A stretch of 11,709 nucleotides of DNA from Dehalococcoidia bacterium. GTDB taxonomy: Bacteria; Chloroflexota; Dehalococcoidia; Lucifugimonadales; UBA3495. The notes beneath the pieces are model-generated. The model searched no databases and was not told the origin of the DNA. It saw only the letters and a program-made list of their open reading frames with translations. The stretch spans positions 1-11,709 of the forward strand of contig JAJDXU010000289.1 of the NCBI GenBank assembly GCA_022823105.1. The letters are read 5' to 3'. This document shows, one piece after another, positions 5,979 to 11,709 of the stretch. The position numbers and the translations under genes are program-made. Each line of letters starts with the position of its first letter. Positions within the stretch are counted from its first letter, which is position 1.

Positions 5979-5984
5979 ATTATA
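5979..5984 (-). promoter_or_regulatory. Probable -10 box (TATAAT) of the amidohydrolase gene
   Basis: The minus strand reads a perfect TATAAT here. A start near 5972 would give a leader of roughly 65 bases that includes both copies of the 19-bp repeat and the GGAGGG site. No good -35 hexamer is found at 16-18 bp, so the promoter may need an activator or be of another type. Confidence 0.5.
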
Positions 5985-6071
5985 CTCGGGCCATCCGGAT
6001 GAACGCCCCAGGCGGAGGGAACCGGTTGGCCAAGTGGGACGGCCGGTGCCCACGAGTCCCGTCGTGCCCGT

Positions 6072-6100
6072 TTGCCGCAGTTTGGGGCCTGTGCTATACT
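6072..6100 (+). promoter_or_regulatory. Sigma70-type promoter for the rpsB operon
   Basis: TTGCCG (6072-6077) and TATACT (6095-6100) are separated by 17 bp. Both are near-consensus and ideally spaced. Transcription would begin near 6107, leaving a leader of about 38 bases before rpsB. No translational operator is evident in so short a leader. Confidence 0.75.
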
Positions 6101-6144
6101 TGGCGACGCTCAAACGACCGCGAATACGAAAGGCAGGACAGCTT

Positions 6145-7017
6145 ATGGTACAAGCCCCGGAACGCCCGGTTGCCACCGAGCAAGGTTCGGCGACCGCCCT
6201 GGAACCGATCACGATGAAATCTCTGCTGGAGGCTGGCGTCCACTTCGGGCACCAGACCAGGCGTTGGAACCCGCGGATGCGCCGCTACATATTCACGCAG
6301 CGGAACGGGATCCACATCATCGATCTTCAGCAGACCATGGGGCTGATCAACGATGCGTACCGGGCGATGGTGGAGTTGGCGGCCAATGGCGGCAAGGTCC
6401 TGTTTGTGGGCACGAAAAAGCAGGCGCAGGATGTGATCGCCTCCGAGGCTGAGCGCACCGAGCAATGGTACGTGAACCAGCGGTGGCTGGGGGGCACGCT
6501 CACCAACTTCCAGACCATCAAGGCCCGCATCGATCACATGAAGCGGCTGCAAGAGCAGCGCGATACGGGTTACCTGGCCAGGCTCCCCAAGAAGGAAACC
6601 GTGCGGCTGACCCACACGCTGGACAAGCTGGAAAAATACTTCACGGGCCTGCGCAACATGGACCGGCTTCCGGCCGCGCTGTTTGTGATCGACATCGGGA
6701 AGGAAGACATCTGCATCGCCGAAGCGCGCAGGCTGAACATTCCGATTTTTGCCATCGTCGACACCGACTGCGACCCGGGGCTGGTGACCCACGCTGTCCC
6801 CGGCAACGATGACGCGGTTCGCTCGATCCGGCTGATCACCGGCCGCATGGCCGCCGCAATCGAGGAAGGGCAAGCACAGCGCGAAGCCTTGATGACCGTT
6901 GAAACGGAAACTCCGGAAAGCGCCGAGGAGCAATCACCGGAGGACGCCGTGCGGTTTGCGCAGACGGTCACCTTGGAGGAGTTGGGCCAGATGATGTCGG
7001 CCCGGCCACTTGAATAG
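6145..7017 (+). CDS. rpsB: 30S ribosomal protein S2
   Basis: S2 binds the head-body junction of the small ribosomal subunit and is needed for efficient initiation. The core begins with ITMKSLLEAGVHFGHQTRRW at residues 22-41, a family signature, followed by PRMRRYIFTQRNGIHIIDLQ, VLFVGTKKQAQD, WYVNQRWLGGTLTNF and the late PAALFVIDIGKE and PIFAIVDTDCDP segments. ATG 6145 is chosen because AGGA at 6135-6138 lies 6 bases before it. An internal ATG at 6214 would remove a 23-residue N-terminal extension. At 290 residues it is longer than the E. coli protein, owing to that extension and an acidic C-terminal tail. It is the first gene after the promoter at 6072-6100 and is followed by tsf, the order seen in most bacteria. 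Confidence 0.97.
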   Translation: MVQAPERPVATEQGSATALEPITMKSLLEAGVHFGHQTRRWNPRMRRYIFTQRNGIHIIDLQQTMGLINDAYRAMVELAANGGKVLFVGTKKQAQDVIASEAERTEQWYVNQRWLGGTLTNFQTIKARIDHMKRLQEQRDTGYLARLPKKETVRLTHTLDKLEKYFTGLRNMDRLPAALFVIDIGKEDICIAEARRLNIPIFAIVDTDCDPGLVTHAVPGNDDAVRSIRLITGRMAAAIEEGQAQREALMTVETETPESAEEQSPEDAVRFAQTVTLEELGQMMSARPLE

Positions 7018-7035
7018 CCAAAATACCGTTGCTCC

Positions 7036-7055
7036 GCGCCGCCGACGGGCGGCGC
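7036..7055 (+). promoter_or_regulatory. GC-rich hairpin between rpsB and tsf
   Basis: GCGCCGCC (7036-7043) and GGCGGCGC (7048-7055) pair perfectly around the 4-base loop GACG. Only AAATTTC follows, not a clear T-run, so it is a poor intrinsic terminator. It may stabilise or process the mRNA, or attenuate tsf relative to rpsB. Confidence 0.55.
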
Positions 7056-7093
7056 AAATTTCAATCACTGACCACTTGAGACACCGTACAGCC

Positions 7094-7100
7094 AGGAGGG
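7094..7100 (+). promoter_or_regulatory. Strong Shine-Dalgarno supporting a TTG start for tsf
   Basis: AGGAGGG ends 7 bases before TTG 7108. No in-frame ATG precedes the conserved VTVELIKTLREQTGAG segment, so TTG is the start. Confidence 0.8.
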
Positions 7101-7107
7101 CCTGATC

Positions 7108-7614
7108 TTGCCTGCGGTCACCGTTGAACTAATCAAAACCCTACGCGAGCAGACGGGCGCTGGCATCAGCGACTGCAAGCAGGCCCTTGAGGACACGGAG
7201 GGGGACCTGCCTCGCGCTGTAGAGGCCCTGCGCCAGAAAGGCTTTGAACAGGCCGCCAAGCGGGCGGACCGGGAGACCTCGCAGGGGTTGATCGAGTCGT
7301 ACATCCATACCGGGGGCAGGGTCGGAGCCATGGTGCAACTGGGTTGTGAGACCGACTTCGTGGCCCGCACTGACGAGTTCCGCGCGCTGGCGCACGACAT
7401 AGCCATGCAGGTCGCAGCCATGTCGCCGGTGTACCTCAGCGAAGAGGATCTTCCCGCGGACGACCAGCGACCGGCGGCCCAGGTGTGCCTGTTGCAACAG
7501 CCGTTCATCAAGGACGGGTCGAAAACGCTGGCCGACCTGGTGCGCGAAACCGCAGCCCAAACCGGCGAGAACGTACGCATAGTTCATTTCACCAGGCTGG
7601 CGCTGGGCGAGTAG
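7108..7614 (+). CDS. tsf: Translation elongation factor Ts, short form
   Basis: EF-Ts exchanges GDP for GTP on EF-Tu. The N-terminal UBA-like domain carries LREQTGAGISDCKQALEDTE (about residues 12-31) and GDLPRAVEALRQKG. The core then has the signature GCETDFVARTDEF near residues 79-91, whose TDF segment contacts EF-Tu. At 168 residues it is far shorter than the E. coli protein (about 283) and lacks most of the second core subdomain and coiled coil. Short forms are known in Thermus, and I recall similar lengths in Dehalococcoides, which fits a Chloroflexota origin. It does not look broken: the frame ends with a normal VRIVHFTRLALGE tail and a stop. Translation starts at TTG with a strong ribosome binding site. 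It lies between rpsB and pyrH. Confidence 0.95.
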   Translation: MPAVTVELIKTLREQTGAGISDCKQALEDTEGDLPRAVEALRQKGFEQAAKRADRETSQGLIESYIHTGGRVGAMVQLGCETDFVARTDEFRALAHDIAMQVAAMSPVYLSEEDLPADDQRPAAQVCLLQQPFIKDGSKTLADLVRETAAQTGENVRIVHFTRLALGE

Positions 7615-7689
7615 ATGGCCGAGGGCAGAGCAGCCGTTCGCACCTGAACGCCGCCGCACCAGGAATCCGAACCATACTCGGCAACTGAT

Positions 7690-8463
7690 ATGGCTTCCGG
7701 AAGCCAGAGCGGCAAATCGATCTACAAACGGGTCCTCCTCAAGATCAGTGGCGAATCGCTCCAGGGTTCGGGCTCGGACACGATCAATCCCGAGGCCGTA
7801 GGGTACATCGCCGAGCAAGTGATAGACGCGCAGGCCCGCGGCGTGGAGATCGCCGTGGTGGTGGGCGGCGGCAACATCTGGCGCGGGTCCACCGCCGAAC
7901 GCCAGGGCATGGACCGCTCGGCCGCCGACTACGCCGGCATGGTGGCGACGATCATCAACGGCCTGGCGCTGCAGGACGCGCTGGAGCGACGAGGGGTCAC
8001 GACCCGGACCCAGTCCGCGCTGCCCATCCAGGCGGTCGCAGAGCCGTACATCCGACGGAGGGCAACGCGGCACCTGGAAAAGGGCCGCGTGGTTTTGTTC
8101 TGCGCCGGAGCGGGCAATCCGTACATGTCGACGGACACGGCATCCGCGCTGCGGGCGCTGGAAATCGGTGCCGACGTGTTGCTGATGGCCAAAAACGGCG
8201 TGGACGGGGTGTATGATTCTGACCCGCGCACCAATCCGGAGGCGGTGCGATTTGGAAATCTGGAATATCTGGATGCGGTAAACCGTCGGCTGGAGGTTAT
8301 GGATTCCACTGCCATGACCCTTTGCATGGACAATCAGATGCCGATCATCGTTTTTGATATATTTGACAAAGGAGCAATGAGCCGCATCCTGCGAGGCGAC
8401 GCCGTTGGCACGACGATCGACGACGGCCATCAAAACGGACCAGGAGGGGAACGAAATGCCTGA
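7690..8463 (+). CDS. pyrH: UMP kinase (uridylate kinase)
   Basis: This cytoplasmic enzyme phosphorylates UMP to UDP with ATP, in pyrimidine nucleotide synthesis. It belongs to the amino-acid-kinase fold, not the adenylate-kinase type. Visible motifs are KRVLLKISGESLQG near the N-terminus (phosphate-binding lysine and loop), VVVGGGNIWRG, DYAGMVATIINGLALQDALE, QAVAEPYIRRRA, STDTASALRALEIGADVLLMAKNGVDGVYDSDPR and the closing TLCMDNQMPIIVFDI. The usual GGTGNP loop reads CAGAGNPYMS here, a mild variation. Length (257 residues) is slightly above the E. coli enzyme because of an N-terminal extension. The start ATG 7690 has no clear Shine-Dalgarno; CATACT at 7673-7678 could be a weak -10 for local transcription, but a 75-base gap after tsf fits simple read-through. 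It overlaps frr by 8 bases. Confidence 0.96.
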   Translation: MASGSQSGKSIYKRVLLKISGESLQGSGSDTINPEAVGYIAEQVIDAQARGVEIAVVVGGGNIWRGSTAERQGMDRSAADYAGMVATIINGLALQDALERRGVTTRTQSALPIQAVAEPYIRRRATRHLEKGRVVLFCAGAGNPYMSTDTASALRALEIGADVLLMAKNGVDGVYDSDPRTNPEAVRFGNLEYLDAVNRRLEVMDSTAMTLCMDNQMPIIVFDIFDKGAMSRILRGDAVGTTIDDGHQNGPGGERNA

Positions 8464-9061
8464 CCGCAGAGGTAGAGACGGCCGCGACAACCAGCCGGAA
8501 CTCACGATAGAAGACGTTCTCAACGAAGTCGAAAGGAAGATGGGCCAGTCCATCGAGGCGATGCGGCGGGACATCAGTATGCTGCGCACCGGGCGGGCGG
8601 CCCCTGCACTCATCGAAGATCTTGCCGTGGACTATTACGGCACGCCGACCCCGCTGAAGCAGATCGCGTCCATCTCTGCGCCGGACGCCCGCGCCATCAT
8701 GGTGCAGCCCTGGGACCGCCAGGCGCTCCGGGACATTGAACGGAGCCTGACGCAGTCGGAAATGGGATTCAACCCGTCCAATGACGGAAACGTGATCACC
8801 GTGCCGATTCCACCGCTGACGCAGGAACGGCGGCGAGAGATGGTCAGGCTGCTCAAGCGGAAGGCGGAGGACAGCAAGGTGGCGGTGCGGAACGTGCGCC
8901 GAGACGGGGTCGACTCCCTGCGCAAGATGGAGCGCGACAAGGCTATATCGCAGGACGAAAGCCGCCGCAGCCAGGATTCGGTGCAGAAGACCACGGACGC
9001 CCACATCAAGACCATCGACGATGTGGCGGCCGACAAAGAGGCGGAGATCATGGAGGTGTGA
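8456..9061 (+). CDS. frr: Ribosome recycling factor
   Basis: RRF, with EF-G, splits post-termination ribosomes. The 201-residue product begins with a charged, poorly conserved extension of about 15 residues, followed by the family body: a long helix with RRDISMLRTGRAAPALIEDLAVDYYGTPTPLKQIASIS, then DARAIMVQPWD, NVITVPIPPLTQERRREMVRLLKRKAEDSKVAVRNVRRDG, and a C-terminal coiled helix ending in EIMEV. ATG 8456 is chosen because AGGAGGGG at 8442-8449 is well spaced; an earlier in-frame TTG at 8405 lies deep inside pyrH. The ATG overlaps the pyrH stop (ATGCCTGA), which implies translational coupling. Confidence 0.96.
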   Translation: MPDRRGRDGRDNQPELTIEDVLNEVERKMGQSIEAMRRDISMLRTGRAAPALIEDLAVDYYGTPTPLKQIASISAPDARAIMVQPWDRQALRDIERSLTQSEMGFNPSNDGNVITVPIPPLTQERRREMVRLLKRKAEDSKVAVRNVRRDGVDSLRKMERDKAISQDESRRSQDSVQKTTDAHIKTIDDVAADKEAEIMEV

Positions 9062-9124
9062 TCACGCCATTCCCTTACCTCCGTTTTTTCTCCCTCCTTG
9101 TCGACGTCACAACGTAAATCCCAA

Positions 9125-9149
9125 CGCCCCGGCCCGGGTGACCGGGGCG
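9125..9149 (+). promoter_or_regulatory. GC-rich hairpin just before the uppS ATG
   Basis: CGCCCCGG (9125-9132) and CCGGGGCG (9142-9149) form a perfect 8-bp stem around a 9-base loop. The right arm contains the only candidate ribosome binding site (GGGG) for ATG 9155, so folding could hide it. A pyrimidine-rich stretch with a T-run lies upstream at about 9069-9099. If TTG 9098 is the real start, the stem lies inside the coding region instead. Confidence 0.45.
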
Positions 9150-9154
9150 ATTCG

Positions 9155-9862
9155 ATGCCCCGGCACATTGCCATCATCATGGATGGCAACGGGAGGTGGG
9201 CCGCGCAGAGGGCGTTGCCGCGGGAGGCGGGACACCGGCGCGGCGTAGCCAACATTCAGCGCGTCGTGCGCGCTCTGGCCGAACGAGGCGTCCCGGTGGT
9301 GACGCTCTATGCCTTTTCCACGGAAAACTGGCGGCGGCCGACTGCGGAAGTGGAAGCCCTGATGTCGATCCTGGCGGAGGAGATCGAGCCCCAGACCAGG
9401 GAACTGCATGAGGCCGGCGTGCGACTGGTGCACCTGGGTGATCCGACGCCACTTGATCCGGTGCTGCAGGACGCAATCGCGGCCGCGGAAGACATCACCA
9501 AAAACAACGACCGCTTGGTGCTGAACGTAGCGTTCAACTACGGGGGTCGAGATGAAATCCTGCACGCCGTCCGGAAAATTATCGCGGATGGAGTCACGCC
9601 GAGCGAGCTGGACGAAGGGGTGTTCGGCCGTTATCTGTACACCAACGGCTGCCCGGACCCGGACCTGATCATACGCACCGGAGGCGAGCAACGGCTGAGC
9701 AATTTTCTGCTGTGGCAGGCCGCGTACAGCGAGTATTACCACACGTCGGTGCTGTGGCCCGACCTGGACGAAGGGGAACTGGACCGGGCCCTGGAGGCGT
9801 ATCGCCAGCGCAACAGGCGATTTGGCGCCCTCGACGCACAGCATCACCGCGACGAGGCCTGA
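9155..9862 (+). CDS. uppS: Isoprenyl transferase (undecaprenyl diphosphate synthase family)
   Basis: This cis-prenyltransferase condenses isopentenyl diphosphate units to make the long-chain lipid carrier (typically C55) for cell-wall polymers. Signature motifs are present in order: HIAIIMDGNGRWA at residues 4-16 with catalytic D10, LYAFSTENWRRP, LVLNVAFNYGGRDEI, and DPDLIIRTGGEQRLSNFLLWQ with the diphosphate-binding arginines, then AYSEYYHTSVLWPDL. From ATG 9155 the protein has 235 residues, within the normal range. An upstream in-frame TTG at 9098 would add 19 unconserved residues and lacks a purine-rich site. The ATG start is preferred because the conserved domain begins directly after it, but the ribosome binding site is weak. 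Chain length cannot be read from sequence by eye. Confidence 0.94.
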   Translation: MPRHIAIIMDGNGRWAAQRALPREAGHRRGVANIQRVVRALAERGVPVVTLYAFSTENWRRPTAEVEALMSILAEEIEPQTRELHEAGVRLVHLGDPTPLDPVLQDAIAAAEDITKNNDRLVLNVAFNYGGRDEILHAVRKIIADGVTPSELDEGVFGRYLYTNGCPDPDLIIRTGGEQRLSNFLLWQAAYSEYYHTSVLWPDLDEGELDRALEAYRQRNRRFGALDAQHHRDEA

Positions 9863-9866
9863 GTCA

Positions 9867-10754
9867 TTGTTGCTCCACAGGGTTCTGACCGCCCTGATCG
9901 CAATTCCGATCATCCTGGCGGCGATCTGGTTGGGGCCGCCGTGGATAACTGCAGTGGCGGTGGCCGCCTCGGCGGTTGGGGTGTGGGAGGCGTACCGGCT
10001 GTATCCTTCGGGGCTATCCGATGGCGACGCGGATGCGGAACAGGGTTTGCCGACCCCGCTGGGAGGGGTATGGGCTGTCGCGCTGGTGCTGGCGGGCGAA
10101 CTGGCTGCGACGCCTTCGGATTTTGCGAAGACCGCGCTTGCCATCTGTGTGGCCGGTTGCATCATAAGCGGCCTTTGGATGATCGCGGCGTGGCGCGGAC
10201 GCCGGCCGGCGTTTGCAGCAATGTGGTTGTGCCTGACGCCAATCTACATCGGAGGGGCGATGGCAACCGCAGTCGCGTTGCGCGGCCTGGATCAGCACAC
10301 CACGAACGCGACGGCCTGGGCGGTGTTGACCGATGCCAGCACCGGATTGTGGTGGATCCTGCTGGCGATCCTGGCAGTGTACGCGGCGGACACTGCGGCA
10401 TACGCCGTGGGCAGGTTGATCGGCAGGCACAGGATGGCTCCAGGCATCAGTCCGGGCAAAACCTGGGAAGGGACGATTGGGGGTCTCGCCGGAGCGGTAA
10501 TCGCCACGTCGCTGCTGGGGATGCAGACGCCACTGGGTTTACCGGTTTGGCAAGCCGTGGCAACGGGTGTTATTTTAGGTGTCGTGGCGCCGACGGGGGA
10601 TCTGTTGGAATCCAAAATCAAGCGTTGGGCCGGCGTCAAAGACTCCGGAGCATTGTTCCCCGGGCACGGAGGGATGCTGGACCGGCTGGACAGCCTGCTT
10701 CCATGTTTCATCGTGGTATACATTGTGGCAACCGCGTTGGCCACCATCAATTGA
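9867..10754 (+). CDS. cdsA: Phosphatidate cytidylyltransferase (CDP-diacylglycerol synthase)
   Basis: CdsA is an integral membrane enzyme converting phosphatidic acid and CTP to CDP-diacylglycerol, the precursor of bacterial phospholipids. The product is hydrophobic with several predictable membrane helices, starting with LTALIAIPIILAAIWLG. It contains DTAAYAVGRLIGRHRMAPGISPGKTWEG. Near the C-terminus is the CdsA signature SKIKRWAGVKDSGALFPGHGG followed by MLDRLDS (about residues 247-276), including the metal-binding KD and DR residues. The start is uncertain: TTG 9867 (GAGG at 9854-9857 upstream, N-terminus like other CdsA proteins) is preferred over TTG 9822, which would overlap uppS by 41 bases. 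From 9867 it has 295 residues, a normal length. It is tightly packed between uppS and dxr, so co-transcription is likely. Confidence 0.93.
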   Translation: MLLHRVLTALIAIPIILAAIWLGPPWITAVAVAASAVGVWEAYRLYPSGLSDGDADAEQGLPTPLGGVWAVALVLAGELAATPSDFAKTALAICVAGCIISGLWMIAAWRGRRPAFAAMWLCLTPIYIGGAMATAVALRGLDQHTTNATAWAVLTDASTGLWWILLAILAVYAADTAAYAVGRLIGRHRMAPGISPGKTWEGTIGGLAGAVIATSLLGMQTPLGLPVWQAVATGVILGVVAPTGDLLESKIKRWAGVKDSGALFPGHGGMLDRLDSLLPCFIVVYIVATALATIN

Positions 10755-10770
10755 ACGGAATCATATTTTC

Positions 10771-11709
10771 ATGCGACGAATCGTAGTGCTGGGGTCCACC
10801 GGGTCGATTGGCCGGCAAACGCTGGACATCGTCAGGGCGTTTCCCGATGAGTTTGAAGTTGTAGGGCTGGCCGCGGGCAACAACACGGAGTTGCTGGTGG
10901 AGCAGGCGGCCGAGTTCCAACCTCAATACATCTGGTGCAACGCTCCGCCCGTACCATTACCCAAAGGCGCCACCACGATGGGCATGGCGGAAATGGCGAC
11001 TCTGCCGGAGGTCGACCAGGTGATGGTCGCGCTGATGGGAGCGGTCGGGTTGTCGCCGACGCTGGAGGCACTCAAATCGGGGAAGCAGGTGGCATTGTCC
11101 AACAAGGAGCCAATCGTGATGGCGGGTGAGACGCTGAAGGCCACCGAGGCCGAACACGGCGGCGTCATTCTCCCGGTGGACAGCGAGCCGAGCGCGATAT
11201 GGCAATGCCTGCAAGGCGAGGATAACCACATCCGCCGCCTGATGATCACGGCCAGCGGCGGGCCGTTCCGCCGAACTCCGCTGGAAGACCTGGAGTCCGT
11301 CACGCCCGAGCAGGCGTTGCAGCATCCGACCTGGCGCATGGGCGCGAAGATCACCATCGACTCGGCCACACTGATGAACAAGGCCTTCGAGGTTATAGAA
11401 TCGCACTGGCTGTTCTCGGTGCCCTGGGAGAACATCGAGGTTGTGGTTCATCCCCAGAGCACCATCCACTCAATGGTGGAGTTCGACGACGGATCGGTGA
11501 AAGCGCAGATGGGCCCGCCGAGCATGAGGCTTCCGATTCAGTACGCCCTGTTTTATCCGCGCAGGTTCGAGAACGCCGAAATACCGCGCCTGGACATCGG
11601 AGTGCCTTGGTCGTTGGATTTCGAACCGCTGGAGCGGGAAAGGTTCCCCTGCTTCGACCTGGCGGTGTCGGCCGGCAAGGTTGGGGGCACCGCGCCCGCC
11701 GTGCTGAGC
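10771..11709 (+). CDS. dxr: 1-deoxy-D-xylulose 5-phosphate reductoisomerase, 3' end beyond the window
   Basis: DXR catalyses the NADPH-dependent committed step of the MEP isoprenoid pathway, supplying precursors for UppS. The visible 313 residues include the nucleotide-binding VVLGSTGSIGRQTLDIV (5-21), SNKEPIVMAG (110-119), the metal site VDSEPSAIWQC (136-146, ligands D137 and E139), ASGGPFRRTP, HPTWRMGAKITIDSATLMNK with E207 as the third metal ligand, and HPQSTIHSMVEF. The position after E139 is proline where E. coli has histidine (H153). The segment between the N-terminal domain and NKE is rather compact. The C-terminal domain is cut by the window edge. The ATG is 16 bases after the cdsA stop, with only a weak ACGGA ribosome site. 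Confidence 0.96.
   Translation, partial: MRRIVVLGSTGSIGRQTLDIVRAFPDEFEVVGLAAGNNTELLVEQAAEFQPQYIWCNAPPVPLPKGATTMGMAEMATLPEVDQVMVALMGAVGLSPTLEALKSGKQVALSNKEPIVMAGETLKATEAEHGGVILPVDSEPSAIWQCLQGEDNHIRRLMITASGGPFRRTPLEDLESVTPEQALQHPTWRMGAKITIDSATLMNKAFEVIESHWLFSVPWENIEVVVHPQSTIHSMVEFDDGSVKAQMGPPSMRLPIQYALFYPRRFENAEIPRLDIGVPWSLDFEPLERERFPCFDLAVSAGKVGGTAPAVLS

Noticed and set aside
5899..6144. In-frame upstream extension of rpsB by about 82 codons
   Set aside because: The sequence is unlike S2, it contains the promoter at 6072-6100, and ATG 6145 has its own ribosome binding site.
7141..8613. Long open frame on the minus strand across pyrH and tsf (490 codons)
   Set aside because: It lies opposite strongly conserved genes, its translation shows no recognisable family, and long antisense frames are expected in GC-rich coding sequence.
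1..11709. CRISPR arrays, tRNA or rRNA genes, transposases, IS ends
   Set aside because: No spaced direct repeats, cloverleaf-like segments or transposase motifs were seen on reading both strands. The only repeats are the short ones listed.

Overview
The window is a GC-rich bacterial chromosome segment. The core housekeeping genes run about two-thirds GC in a sampled 60-base stretch, while some small genes in the left half are nearer 50%. The right half carries the widely conserved run rpsB-tsf-pyrH-frr-uppS-cdsA-dxr. A very short EF-Ts (168 aa), TTG starts, and a left half of M20 amidase, CoxG-like, cyclase-family and amidohydrolase genes beside DUF5678/retropepsin and DUF4258 modules suggest Chloroflexota, possibly a Dehalococcoidia/SAR202-type lineage. 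That assignment is inference from gene content and recalled family properties; no search was run.

Layout. Bases 1-2001 hold the 3' part of an M20-family amidase, a CoxG/SRPBCC gene with a -10 box so close to its ATG that it may be leaderless, and a TenA-family gene lacking the usual active-site cysteine. Bases 2068-2806 hold a DUF5678-like small gene overlapping a retropepsin-like aspartyl protease gene that is interrupted by one in-frame TGA. Bases 2895-3815 encode a cyclase-family (PF04199) hydrolase. Bases 3835-4699 hold a DUF4258 gene broken by an exact 17-bp tandem duplication, then an ATGA-coupled 175-aa gene of unknown family with an internal duplicated motif. A convergent amidohydrolase (4688-5905, minus) has a TATAAT promoter box and a 19-bp tandem duplication in its leader. 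Bases 6072-6100 carry a good sigma70-type promoter for the rightward housekeeping run, which continues off the right edge inside dxr.

How the genes work together. rpsB, tsf and frr serve translation (ribosomal protein S2, EF-Ts, ribosome recycling). pyrH makes UDP. uppS, cdsA and dxr link isoprenoid supply, undecaprenyl lipid carrier and phospholipid synthesis. The left half is a set of separate metabolic hydrolases mixed with small paired-gene modules. Two of these modules are visibly damaged, which makes the stretch 2000-4700 the most unusual part. The two lesions (a single nonsense codon and a 17-bp tandem duplication) can each be reversed on paper to restore a complete, family-typical protein.

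Limits. Start codons of the DUF5678-like gene, the retropepsin gene, uppS and cdsA are uncertain. All family assignments are by eye from motifs.
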